The notes beneath the pieces are model-generated. The model worked only from the letters and a program-made list of their open reading frames with translations. It had not been told where the DNA came from and searched no databases. A program made the position numbers and the translations under genes. DNA of 64,000 nt from JAUIAS01 sp030425395 (lineage in GTDB: Bacteria; Pseudomonadota; Alphaproteobacteria; Rhodobacterales; Rhodobacteraceae): NCBI GenBank assembly GCA_043553855.1, contig CP121336.1, positions 2,170,001-2,234,000 of the forward strand. Direction: 5' to 3'. Every line of letters begins with the position of its first letter. Within the stretch, counting starts at the first letter, position 1. This document shows, piece after piece, positions 1 to 7,604 of this stretch.

Positions 1-522
1 TGGGTCGTATCGGGCAAGTTCGGCAGCGTGATCCGAGGCATTCGAGACGATGAGGCGCGCGTTCGATTTCTTGGGTATTCGGTCGAGGGATACAAACTCT
101 TCGTGTTTGTTCTTTCAGCGGTCATCGCCGGAATAGCAGGTGCACTCTATTATCCGCAGGCCGGTATCATCAATCCCGCTGAGATGGCCCCGATTGCCTC
201 GATCTATCTGGCGGTCTGGGTTGCGATCGGCGGGCGCGGGCGGCTCTATGGGGCGGTGATCGGCGCGGCCTTTGTCAGCCTTGTGTCAACGTGGTTCACC
301 TCGGGGCAGGTGCCATCGGTCAACCTTGGTTTTTACACCATCAACTGGGTGGATTGGTGGCAGGTGGTTCTGGGGCTTTCCTTTGTTCTGGTCACGTTGT
401 TTGCGCCCAAGGGCATTGGCGGATTGTTCGATCTTGTTACCGGGAGGATCGCCCCCGACAGGGGGGGCGCAGATCTTGGCCCGGGTGACGGGGCTTTGCG
501 CGAACAGGAGGCCGAGAAATGA
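1..522 (+). CDS. urtC: Urea ABC transporter permease UrtC (5' end missing)
   Basis: Membrane permease of the high-affinity urea importer. The reading frame is open from base 1, so the gene starts before the window; 173 codons remain, about half of a usual UrtC. The visible part has several hydrophobic segments and the branched-chain-type permease signature around AGIAGALYYPQ, then a C-terminus ending in FAPKGIGGLFDL, as in this family. Its stop overlaps the urtD start (ATGA), so the two are translationally coupled. Assignment to urea rather than branched-chain amino acids rests on the UrtD and UrtE type of the following ATPases and on overall resemblance. The periplasmic binding protein UrtA and UrtB should lie upstream of the window. 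Confidence 0.85.
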   Translation, partial: WVVSGKFGSVIRGIRDDEARVRFLGYSVEGYKLFVFVLSAVIAGIAGALYYPQAGIINPAEMAPIASIYLAVWVAIGGRGRLYGAVIGAAFVSLVSTWFTSGQVPSVNLGFYTINWVDWWQVVLGLSFVLVTLFAPKGIGGLFDLVTGRIAPDRGGADLGPGDGALREQEAEK

Positions 523-1259
523 GCACGCTTCTCGAAGTGTCGGGCGTTTCGGTGTCCTTCGACGGATTTCGGGCCATCAACAACCTGTCGTTTCAGATCG
601 GTTCCACCGAAATGCGCGCCATCATCGGTCCCAACGGTGCGGGAAAGACGACCTTCATGGATATTGTGACGGGCAAGACCCGACCCGATACGGGCCATGT
701 TCTGTGGGGTCCGAAATCCGCTTCATTGCTGAAGATGACAGAGGCGCAGATCGCGCAGGCCGGGGTGGGCCGCAAATTCCAGCGTCCGACGGTGTTTGAA
801 GATCAAAGCGTCTTTGACAACCTGATACTGGCCCTGCGGAACGATAGATCGCCCTTTGGCGTGTTGTTCTATCGCCGCAATCGTGCCGACCGTGAGAAGG
901 CCGAAAAACTGGCCTCAGAAATCGGGCTGAGCGATCATTTGTCCCGTCGCGCCGGAGAATTGAGCCACGGTCAGAAACAATGGCTGGAAATCGGGATGTT
1001 GCTGGCGCAGGATCCGCGCCTTTTGCTGGTTGATGAACCCGCCGCAGGCATGACCCTTGAAGAACGTGAACACACGACGTCCATTCTGGTTGAGGCCGCC
1101 AAGACCCGTGCTGTTGTGGTCGTCGAACACGATATGGAATTCGTTCGACGCCTGAACTGCAAGGTAACAGTGCTGCACGAAGGGTCGGTTCTGGCCGAAG
1201 GGTCGCTGGATCACGTCACCCGAAATCAGGACGTGATTGATGTTTATCTGGGACGCTGA
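519..1259 (+). CDS. urtD: Urea ABC transporter ATP-binding protein UrtD
   Basis: First ATPase of the urea importer, 246 residues. It hydrolyses ATP on the cytoplasmic face of the UrtBC channel. Visible motifs are a Walker A (GPNGAGKTT, residues 37-45), a signature in the UrtD-typical form LSHGQKQWLEIG (from residue 148) and a Walker B LLLVDEP (168-174). The LSHGQ form, rather than LSGGQ, separates UrtD from LivG-type ATPases. Start ATG overlaps the urtC stop by 4 bases, and urtE follows after 3 bases, so the three genes are one transcript. Confidence 0.93.
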   Translation: MSTLLEVSGVSVSFDGFRAINNLSFQIGSTEMRAIIGPNGAGKTTFMDIVTGKTRPDTGHVLWGPKSASLLKMTEAQIAQAGVGRKFQRPTVFEDQSVFDNLILALRNDRSPFGVLFYRRNRADREKAEKLASEIGLSDHLSRRAGELSHGQKQWLEIGMLLAQDPRLLLVDEPAAGMTLEEREHTTSILVEAAKTRAVVVVEHDMEFVRRLNCKVTVLHEGSVLAEGSLDHVTRNQDVIDVYLGR

Positions 1260-1262
1260 ACC

Positions 1263-1958
1263 ATGCTCGATGTAAAAGACCTCTGCCTGCATTATGGCGG
1301 TTCGCAAATCCTGCACGATGTGTCCCTGACTGCGGCGCAAGGCGAAGTGACCTGTATCATGGGCACCAATGGCGTCGGCAAAACCAGCCTTCTCAAGGCG
1401 ATATCCGGGGCGCATCCACGATCCTCTGGGGAGGTGATGCTTGCCGGTGATCGGTTAGATCGTCTGCCCGCCCATGCGATGGCGCGGTTGGGTGTCGGAT
1501 ACGTGCCGCAGGGCCGCGATATCTTCCAGTTGCTGACCGTGACGGAAAACCTTGAGACAGGGTTCGCCTGCCTGCCGCCGTCGGAACACGTGATACCGGA
1601 TGAAATCTATGACCTTTTCCCCGTCCTGCGGGATATGGCGCATCGGCGCGGCGGTGATTTGTCAGGCGGGCAGCAACAACAGCTTGCCATTGCTCGGGCT
1701 CTGATTACCAAGCCAAGGCTTCTGTTGCTGGATGAGCCAACCGAAGGCATCCAGCCCAACATCATCCAGCAGATCGGGCGCGTGATAGATTACCTGCGTG
1801 ACAAGGGGGACATGGCCATTGTTCTTGTCGAACAGTATTTCGACTTTGCCTATGACCACGCGGACCGCTTTGTCATCCTCAGACGTGGCAAGGTGATTGG
1901 TGAGGGCACGCGTGACACGCTCAGCCGTGATGAACTGGTGGCCTCCGTCTCGGTCTGA
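1263..1958 (+). CDS. urtE: Urea ABC transporter ATP-binding protein UrtE
   Basis: Second ATPase of the urea importer, 231 residues, LivF-like. Walker A GTNGVGKT (34-41), signature LSGGQ (133-137) and Walker B LLLLDEP (153-159) are intact. Length and the C-terminal sequence VILRRGKVIGEG fit UrtE. It is the last gene of the urt operon visible here; the next 230 bases up to coxG contain no convincing gene. Urease genes are not in the window, so the link to urea use is from family knowledge only. Confidence 0.92.
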   Translation: MLDVKDLCLHYGGSQILHDVSLTAAQGEVTCIMGTNGVGKTSLLKAISGAHPRSSGEVMLAGDRLDRLPAHAMARLGVGYVPQGRDIFQLLTVTENLETGFACLPPSEHVIPDEIYDLFPVLRDMAHRRGGDLSGGQQQQLAIARALITKPRLLLLDEPTEGIQPNIIQQIGRVIDYLRDKGDMAIVLVEQYFDFAYDHADRFVILRRGKVIGEGTRDTLSRDELVASVSV

Positions 1959-2188
1959 AAACGGTTGCCGAACGATCCCACTCTCTGACGGTGTTTTGCG
2001 CTGTTCAGCGTGCAGGTGATTGTTGGGTTGGACAAATGGCGCAAGTCGTAACAAACTGCGAACAGATGGTTGTGTTGCCAGAATGAACCGGCGCAGCTTT
2101 CCGATCCGTTTCTCCAACCGGTCCGCCTTTTGGTCAGGCCCTTGCGGGAACCGGACGGGTTGCGTCGCCTTACGAGAAGGACAGAAGA

Positions 2189-2722
2189 ATGGAATTGACT
2201 GGTTCGCGAGAGATCGCCGCCCCGCGCGCGGAGGTCTGGGCCGCATTGCTTGATCCCGAGGTGCTCAAGGCCTGCGTGCCGGGATGTCAGGAAATGTCCG
2301 GCTCGCCCGAGGAGGGGTTCGAAGCCACCGTCACGCAAAAGGTTGGCCCGGTCCGCGCGACCTTCAAAGGGGCCGTGACCCTTGAGGATATGGTCGAACC
2401 GGAGAGCCTGACCCTGACCGGTGAAGGCAAAGGCGGAGCCGCGGGTTTTGCCAAGGGCGGCGCGCGTGTCCGGCTGTCGGATACCGAGGACGGTGGCACA
2501 TTGCTTGACTATGATGTGGAGGCCAAGGTGGGCGGAAAGCTTGCCCAACTCGGATCGCGGATCATCGACGGGTTTGCCAAGAAAATGGCCGACCAGTTCT
2601 TTACGAGCTTCAAGGATGCTGTCGAAGGCCCGGCGGAGGGCGCACAGCCAGAGGACGGCAACGCCGAAGACGCCGGGGGCGAAAAGAAAAAGGGATGGTT
2701 CAAGCGGGCATTGGGAAGCTGA
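2189..2722 (+). CDS. coxG: CoxG-like SRPBCC protein
   Basis: Small protein of 177 residues of the carbon monoxide dehydrogenase subunit G family, a START/SRPBCC fold with a hydrophobic pocket. Residues 1-150 match the family pattern (MELTGSREI.AP...VWAALLDPEVLKACVPGC). The last 25 residues are acidic then basic (KKKGWFKRALGS), which could bind membrane. Family work links CoxG to membrane attachment and quinone-level electron transfer of the CODH complex; that function here is inference. The start is supported by AGAAGGACAGAAG just upstream. It lies 34 bases before coxS and is probably in the same transcript. Confidence 0.85.
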   Translation: MELTGSREIAAPRAEVWAALLDPEVLKACVPGCQEMSGSPEEGFEATVTQKVGPVRATFKGAVTLEDMVEPESLTLTGEGKGGAAGFAKGGARVRLSDTEDGGTLLDYDVEAKVGGKLAQLGSRIIDGFAKKMADQFFTSFKDAVEGPAEGAQPEDGNAEDAGGEKKKGWFKRALGS

Positions 2723-2756
2723 ACCAGAAACATGCAGATTAGGGAGGAAAAGATAG

Positions 2757-3239
2757 ATGCGGATAGAGGTTGAGGTAAACGGGCGTCGAGTTGGAGGGGA
2801 TGTTGAGGGCCGGACGTTGTTGTCTGGTTTTTTGCGTGACACGCTTCGTTTGACCGGGACGCATGTTGGGTGTGACACGTCGCAATGCGGCGCGTGTGTT
2901 GTGCATGTTGACGGTGTTGCGGTGAAGTCGTGCACGATGCTTGCGGCGGAGGCGGACGGGTGTTCGATTTCGACGATCGAGGGCCAGGCGTCTGAGGATG
3001 GGACGTTGAACGCGATCCAGCAGGCGTTTCAGGATCATCACGGTTTGCAGTGCGGATTCTGCACGCCGGGCATGGTGATGTCCGCGGCGGCGCTTTTGAA
3101 GGAGAACCCCAAGCCGACGGAAGCCGAGGTGCGTCATTATCTTGAGGGCAACCTGTGCCGGTGCACGGGGTACCACAACATCGTCAAGGCGATCATGGCG
3201 GCGTCCGGTCAGGACGTTGGGGCGATCGCGGCTGAGTAG
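2757..3239 (+). CDS. coxS: Molybdenum hydroxylase small (2Fe-2S) subunit, CoxS type
   Basis: Iron-sulfur subunit, 160 residues, passing electrons from the Mo site to FAD. It has the plant-ferredoxin-type cluster ligands C39, C44, C47, C59 ([12 protein letters not shown]) and the second cluster ligands C99, C102 and C134, C136 (CGFCTPG and CRCTGY). The length is normal for CoxS. Start ATG follows an AGGGAGGA-like ribosome site. Codon use looks unlike urtDE, with many GTT, TTG, ACG and TCG codons. It is followed by a 49-bp hairpin repeat and then coxL. Confidence 0.93.
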   Translation: MRIEVEVNGRRVGGDVEGRTLLSGFLRDTLRLTGTHVGCDTSQCGACVVHVDGVAVKSCTMLAAEADGCSISTIEGQASEDGTLNAIQQAFQDHHGLQCGFCTPGMVMSAAALLKENPKPTEAEVRHYLEGNLCRCTGYHNIVKAIMAASGQDVGAIAAE

Positions 3240-3287
3240 GTGTGCCCGGCGTGGCGCATGGGATCGGAGGAGATCCTGTGGCGCGCG

Positions 3288-3336
3288 GCGGGGGGCCAGC
3301 CCCCCGCACCCCCCGGGATATTTTGAGCAAGAGAAA
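3288..3336. repeat. 49-bp hairpin repeat, copy 1 (coxS-coxL gap)
   Basis: Starts with a perfect 9-bp inverted repeat (GCGGGGGGC CA GCCCCCCGC) and continues with ACCCCCCGGGATATTTTG and a purine-rich tail ending GAGAAA. All 49 bases recur unchanged at 5800-5848. The hairpin could act as a transcription attenuator or an mRNA-stabilising element between genes; the sequence alone does not decide. Confidence 0.9.
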
Positions 3337-3411
3337 AAGGGGGGGCGTTTGTGTGCCCCTTGAGAGATCACGAGCGGGGTGGACCCCGCGGGAGTTTCAG
3401 GGAGGAAGATC

Positions 3412-5778
3412 ATGCCGAAGGATTCGGGCATAGGCGCCAGCAGCAAGCGGCGCGAGGACGTACGGTTTCTGACGGGAGCGGGGAACTATACGGACGACAT
3501 CAACATACATGGCCAGGCCTATGTGCATTTTCTGCGCTCGGATGTGGCGCATGGGCGGATCACGTCGCTGGATACGGCGGCGGCGGCGGCGATGCCGGGG
3601 GTTGTCCGGATTTTCACCGGTGCGGATTTCGAGGGCGTGGGCGGTTTGCCGTGCGGGTGGCAGATAACGGACCGCCACGGCGCGCCGATGCAGGAGCCGG
3701 CGCATCCGGTTCTGGCGCAGGGCAAGGTGCGCCATGTTGGCGATCCGATCGCGGCGGTGATCGCGGAGACGGCGGAGCAGGCGCGCGATGCGGCCGAGGC
3801 GATCGGTGTGGATATCGAGGAATTGCCGGCGGTTGTGGACATGAAGGCGGCGCTGGCCGAGGGGTCGGTGAAGGTGCATGACGATCTGTCGTCGAACCTG
3901 TGCTATGACTGGGGCTTTGTCGAAGAGAACCGGGAGGCGGTGGACAAGGCGATTGCCGATGCTGCGCATGTGACGACGCTTGAGCTTGTGAACAACCGGC
4001 TGGTGGCCAACCCGATGGAGCCGCGGGTTGCGGTGGGCGATTACAGTCGTGCGACGGATGAATCGACGCTTTACACGACGTCGCAGAACCCGCATGTGAT
4101 CCGTCTGTTGATGGGGGCGTTTGTTCTGGGCATCCCCGAGCACAAGCTGCGGGTCGTGGCCCCGGATGTGGGTGGCGGGTTCGGCACCAAGATCTTTCAC
4201 TATGCCGAGGAGGCGTTCTGCACCTTTGCGGCGCGTGCGCTCAACCGTCCGGTGAAGTGGACGGCGTCGCGGTCCGAGGCGTTCATTTCTGATGCGCATG
4301 GGCGTGATCACGTCACCAAGATCGAGTTGGCGCTGGACGCGGACAACAACTTTACCGCGGTGCGCACCGAGACCTATGCCAACATGGGGGCGTATCTGTC
4401 GACCTTTGCGCCGTCGGTGCCGACGTGGCTGCACGGGACGTTGATGGCGGGCAATTACCGCACGCCGCTGATCTATGTGAACGTCAAGGCGGTGTTTACC
4501 AACACGGTGCCGGTGGATGCCTATCGCGGAGCGGGGCGGCCGGAGGCGACCTATCAGCTTGAGCGGGTGATCGACAAGGCGGCGCGCGAGCTGGGCGTTG
4601 ATCCGATCGCGCTGCGGCGGCAGAACTTCATCTCGGAGTTTCCCTATGCGACGCCGGTCGCGGTGGAATATGACACCGGCGATTACGTGGCGACGATGGA
4701 CAAGCTGGAAGAGATCGCGGACCTGTCCGGTTTTGCGGCGCGGCGGGCCGAGAGCGAGGCGCGTGGCATGCTGCGCGGGCTGGGCGTGAACTGCTATATC
4801 GAGGCGTGCGGCATCGCGCCGTCGAACCTGGTGGGTCAGCTGGGTGCGCGTGCGGGTCTTTATGATGCGGCCACGGTGCGGGTGAACGCGACCGGGTCGA
4901 TATCGGTGATGGTGGGGGCCCACAGCCACGGGCAGGGCCACGAGACATCGTTCCCGCAGGTGGTGGCCGAGATGCTGGGCATCGACGAGAGCATGATCGA
5001 CATCGTGCATGGCGACAGCTCGAAGATCCCGTTCGGGATGGGCACCTACGGATCGCGGTCGATCGCGGTCTGCGGGTCGGCGATGGTGCGCGCGACCGAG
5101 AAGATCGTCAACAAGGCCAAGAAGATCGCGGCGCATCTGCTGGAGGCGGCAGAGGCGGATATCGAGCTCAAGGACGGCCAGTTCTCGGTTGCGGGGACGG
5201 ACAAGTCGGTTGCCTGGGGCGACGTGACGCTGGCGGCCTACGTGCCGCACAACTACCCGCTTGAGGATATCGAACCAGGTCTTGAAGAGACGGCGTTCTA
5301 TGATCCGGCGAACTTTACCTACCCGTCAGGGGCCTATTGCTGCGAGGTCGAGGTGGACCCCGAGACCGGCAAGGTCACGATCGAACGGTTCTCGGCGGCG
5401 GATGATTTTGGCAATATCATCAACCCGATGATCGTGTCGGGCCAGGTGCATGGCGGGATTGCCCAGGGTGTGGGTCAGGCGCTGCTTGAGCAGGCGGTCT
5501 ATGACGCGGACGGGCAGCTTCTGTCGGCCTCCTACATGGATTACGCGATGCCCCGGGCGGATGATGTGCCGTTCTACACGGTGGATCACAGCTGTGCGAC
5601 GCCGTGCACGCATAACCCGCTGGGTGTGAAGGGCTGTGGCGAGGCCGGTGCGATCGGATCGCCGCCGTCGGTGGTGAACGCGGTGATCGACGCGCTGCAT
5701 TCGGGTGGGATGACGCATGTCAGCCATATCGATATGCCGGTCAGCCCGTCGCGGGTCTGGTCGGCGATGCAGGGGTGA
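3412..5778 (+). CDS. coxL: Molybdenum hydroxylase large subunit, form II CoxL type
   Basis: Catalytic subunit carrying the molybdopterin cytosine dinucleotide cofactor, 788 residues from the start chosen here. ATG 3412 was preferred over an in-frame start at 3379 because AGGGAGGAAGATC precedes it. The active-site loop reads AYRGAGR (residues 370-376). This is the form II signature; form I, the proven aerobic CO dehydrogenase, has AYxCSFR. The subunit order S-L-M is also that of form II clusters. Form II enzymes are often annotated as CO dehydrogenase, but the real substrate is often unknown. Typical C-terminal GxGExGxIG-like sequence (GCGEAGAIGSPPSVVNAV) carries the conserved active-site Glu. 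Confidence 0.92.
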   Translation: MPKDSGIGASSKRREDVRFLTGAGNYTDDINIHGQAYVHFLRSDVAHGRITSLDTAAAAAMPGVVRIFTGADFEGVGGLPCGWQITDRHGAPMQEPAHPVLAQGKVRHVGDPIAAVIAETAEQARDAAEAIGVDIEELPAVVDMKAALAEGSVKVHDDLSSNLCYDWGFVEENREAVDKAIADAAHVTTLELVNNRLVANPMEPRVAVGDYSRATDESTLYTTSQNPHVIRLLMGAFVLGIPEHKLRVVAPDVGGGFGTKIFHYAEEAFCTFAARALNRPVKWTASRSEAFISDAHGRDHVTKIELALDADNNFTAVRTETYANMGAYLSTFAPSVPTWLHGTLMAGNYRTPLIYVNVKAVFTNTVPVDAYRGAGRPEATYQLERVIDKAARELGVDPIALRRQNFISEFPYATPVAVEYDTGDYVATMDKLEEIADLSGFAARRAESEARGMLRGLGVNCYIEACGIAPSNLVGQLGARAGLYDAATVRVNATGSISVMVGAHSHGQGHETSFPQVVAEMLGIDESMIDIVHGDSSKIPFGMGTYGSRSIAVCGSAMVRATEKIVNKAKKIAAHLLEAAEADIELKDGQFSVAGTDKSVAWGDVTLAAYVPHNYPLEDIEPGLEETAFYDPANFTYPSGAYCCEVEVDPETGKVTIERFSAADDFGNIINPMIVSGQVHGGIAQGVGQALLEQAVYDADGQLLSASYMDYAMPRADDVPFYTVDHSCATPCTHNPLGVKGCGEAGAIGSPPSVVNAVIDALHSGGMTHVSHIDMPVSPSRVWSAMQG

Positions 5779-5799
5779 CGGGAACGTGTGATGAACGGA

Positions 5800-5848
5800 G
5801 CGGGGGGCCAGCCCCCCGCACCCCCCGGGATATTTTGAGCAAGAGAAA
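5800..5848. repeat. 49-bp hairpin repeat, copy 2 (coxL-coxM gap)
   Basis: Identical over 49 bases to 3288-3336 and in the same orientation. It begins 21 bases after the coxL stop and ends 38 bases before the coxM start. Flanks on both sides differ from copy 1, so the repeat unit is sharply bounded. Confidence 0.9.
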
Positions 5849-5886
5849 GGGTGCGATGCCCTTGGGGCTTGCAGGAGGACAAGAGA

Positions 5887-6675
5887 ATGTATGACTTCGA
5901 GTTTGAGAAGCCGGGCAGCATTGCGGAAGCGGTTGCGGCGTTGTCGGGAGAGGATGCGCAGGCGCTGGGAGGGGGTCAGACGCTGATCCCGACGCTGAAG
6001 CAGCGGTTGAATGCGCCGGGCAAGCTGGTCAGCCTGACCGGTATCGCCGAGATGCGCGGCGTGTGTGTGGGCGATGGCGGTGAGGTGATCATCGGCGGGG
6101 CGACACCGCATGCGGCGGTGGCGGCCGGGGCCGGGTCCTATCCGGCGCTGGCGGCGCTGGCGGGGCAGATCGGTGATCCGGCGGTGCGCAACCGCGGCAC
6201 CATCGGCGGGTCGCTGGCCAATAATGATCCCGCGGCCTGTTATCCGGCGGCGGCGCTGGGGTCTGGCGCGGTGATCGTGACCAACGCGCGCGAGATCGCG
6301 GCCGATGACTATTTCCAGGGCATGTTCACCACGGCGCTGGAGGAAGGCGAGATCATCACCGAGGTGCGGTTCCCGGTGCCGCAGGCCGCGCATTACGAGA
6401 AATTCGTGCAGCCTGCTTCGCGGTTTGCGCTGACCGGTGTGTTTGTGGCGCGCTTTGCCGACGGCGTGCGGGTCGCGGTGACCGGCGCGTCGGAGGAGGG
6501 CGTGTTCCGCTGGAGCGACGCCGAAGCGGCGCTGAGCGAGACCTTTGCGCCCGAGGCCATCGACGGGCTGAATGTCGCGGCGGAGGGGATGATCGGCGAT
6601 CTGCACGGCACGCCCGACTACCGCGCGCATCTGGTCAAAGTCATCACCAAACGCGCCGTCAAAGCCGCGCAATAA
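5887..6675 (+). CDS. coxM: Molybdenum hydroxylase medium (FAD) subunit, CoxM type
   Basis: Flavoprotein subunit, 262 residues, taking electrons from the 2Fe-2S subunit. The two FAD-binding stretches of the family are present: LGGGQTLIPTLKQRL near residue 28 and RNRGTIGGSLANNDPAACYP near residue 105. The start at 5887 is supported by AGGAGGACAAGAG; an upstream in-frame start at 5851 lacks this. It is the last gene of the cox cluster. Maturation genes such as coxDEF are not in the window. Confidence 0.92.
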   Translation: MYDFEFEKPGSIAEAVAALSGEDAQALGGGQTLIPTLKQRLNAPGKLVSLTGIAEMRGVCVGDGGEVIIGGATPHAAVAAGAGSYPALAALAGQIGDPAVRNRGTIGGSLANNDPAACYPAAALGSGAVIVTNAREIAADDYFQGMFTTALEEGEIITEVRFPVPQAAHYEKFVQPASRFALTGVFVARFADGVRVAVTGASEEGVFRWSDAEAALSETFAPEAIDGLNVAAEGMIGDLHGTPDYRAHLVKVITKRAVKAAQ

Positions 6676-6682
6676 CACCAAA

Positions 6683-6706
6683 GCCCCCGGCACAAACCCC
6701 GGGGGC
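6683..6706. terminator. Hairpin between convergent coxM and iclR
   Basis: GCCCCCGG pairs with CCGGGGGC across an 8-base loop. It sits between two convergent genes and could end both transcripts. A clear U-run is lacking on the plus side. Confidence 0.6.
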
Positions 6707-6722
6707 ACCACGGCACAAACCG

Positions 6723-7490
6723 TCAGAGCGGGAAGGACGGGGGCAGAAACCCTCCGCTGCGCCGGGTCAAATCCCGCGCGTTCTCCAGAAGGGCCACACG
6801 GGTTTCTTCCCTGAGCCCTCGCGTCATCCGTCCCACAGGCGCGGCAACGGCGACAGCGGCCACGGGGCGGGCGTCTGCTCCGAAGATGGGACTCGCCAGT
6901 GAATGCACGTCCGCTTCGAACCCGCCGATGGATTCCGCGATGCCGGTTTCACGGATCGGCGGCAGGCGATCGCGGACCGTATCGGGATCGGTGAGGGTGT
7001 CCGGGGTATGTGTGGCCAGATCCAGCGACAGGATGTCCTGAGCAAAGGAAGCGTCAGAAAAGGCCAGGATCGCGAGGCCCGAGGCGGTGGCATGGAATGG
7101 CAGGATGCTGGCGTCCTCCATCGTAACGCGGCTGCCGTGCCGGGCGCTGTAGTGATGGGCCAGTGACAGAAGTTTGTCACCGCGCAGGATTGTGACATGG
7201 GCGGTTTCGCCTGTCGCCTCACAAAGCCTGACAAGGATTTCACGGGCGACGGTCAGCAGCGGCACCGCCGCTTCGCGCAGAGCAGCAAGGCGTAAGAGCT
7301 CCGGTCCAAGGCGGTACGCGGTGCTGTCGGGTGGTTGTTCGACAAAGCCCTGTGCCTGCAATTCGCGCATCAAGCGATAAACGGTCGCCTTGTTGACACC
7401 CGACAATCCGGCCATCTCTGTCAGGCCGATTTCCAGTCGGGCGTGATTGAAGTATTGCAGCAGGGAAAGTGCCTTGTTGACGGTGCCCAT
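6723..7490 (-). CDS. IclR-family transcriptional regulator
   Basis: DNA-binding regulator of 255 residues. The N-terminal winged helix-turn-helix covers about residues 1-65 (GLTEMAGLSGVNKATVYRLMREL), and the effector-binding IclR domain follows. The length is normal. It is convergent with the cox genes and lies downstream of the enolase-superfamily gene on the same strand, so its target could be either set, or itself. A pair of direct repeats upstream of its start (7555-7579) is a candidate operator. The effector is unknown. Confidence 0.92.
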   Translation of the reverse strand: MGTVNKALSLLQYFNHARLEIGLTEMAGLSGVNKATVYRLMRELQAQGFVEQPPDSTAYRLGPELLRLAALREAAVPLLTVAREILVRLCEATGETAHVTILRGDKLLSLAHHYSARHGSRVTMEDASILPFHATASGLAILAFSDASFAQDILSLDLATHTPDTLTDPDTVRDRLPPIRETGIAESIGGFEADVHSLASPIFGADARPVAAVAVAAPVGRMTRGLREETRVALLENARDLTRRSGGFLPPSFPL

Positions 7491-7554
7491 CGGGATGCAG
7501 ACCTTGTGAGATGGTGTCCTGACGCATCTTGCGATGCGGTTGTCTGGGTCAATT

Positions 7555-7579
7555 ATGTAACCATTGGTTCGCCATGTAA
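7555..7579. promoter_or_regulatory. Direct repeats upstream of iclR gene
   Basis: ATGTAACC at 7555 and ATGTAAACC at 7574 start 19 bases apart, about two helical turns, in the 114-base gap between the enolase-family gene and the iclR start. The placement suits autoregulation or read-through control. No binding data; this is inference. Confidence 0.35.
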
Positions 7580-7604
7580 ACCGAATGGCGGTCGCGGTAC
7601 AGTT

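Noticed and set aside
2020..2253. 77-codon frame before and into coxG
   Set aside because: No ribosome site, no recognisable sequence, and it overlaps coxG in another frame.
3397..5250. Long antisense open frame (617 codons) on the minus strand over coxL
   Set aside because: Its Arg/His-rich translation is the typical mirror of a high-GC gene, and coxL is certain from motifs.
3288..5848. CRISPR-like reading of the repeated 49-mers
   Set aside because: Only two copies 2.5 kb apart with a gene between; no spacers, no cas genes.
5326..6711. Antisense open frame over coxL end and coxM
   Set aside because: Spans two real genes and the repeat; composition is a shadow pattern and no ribosome site is seen.
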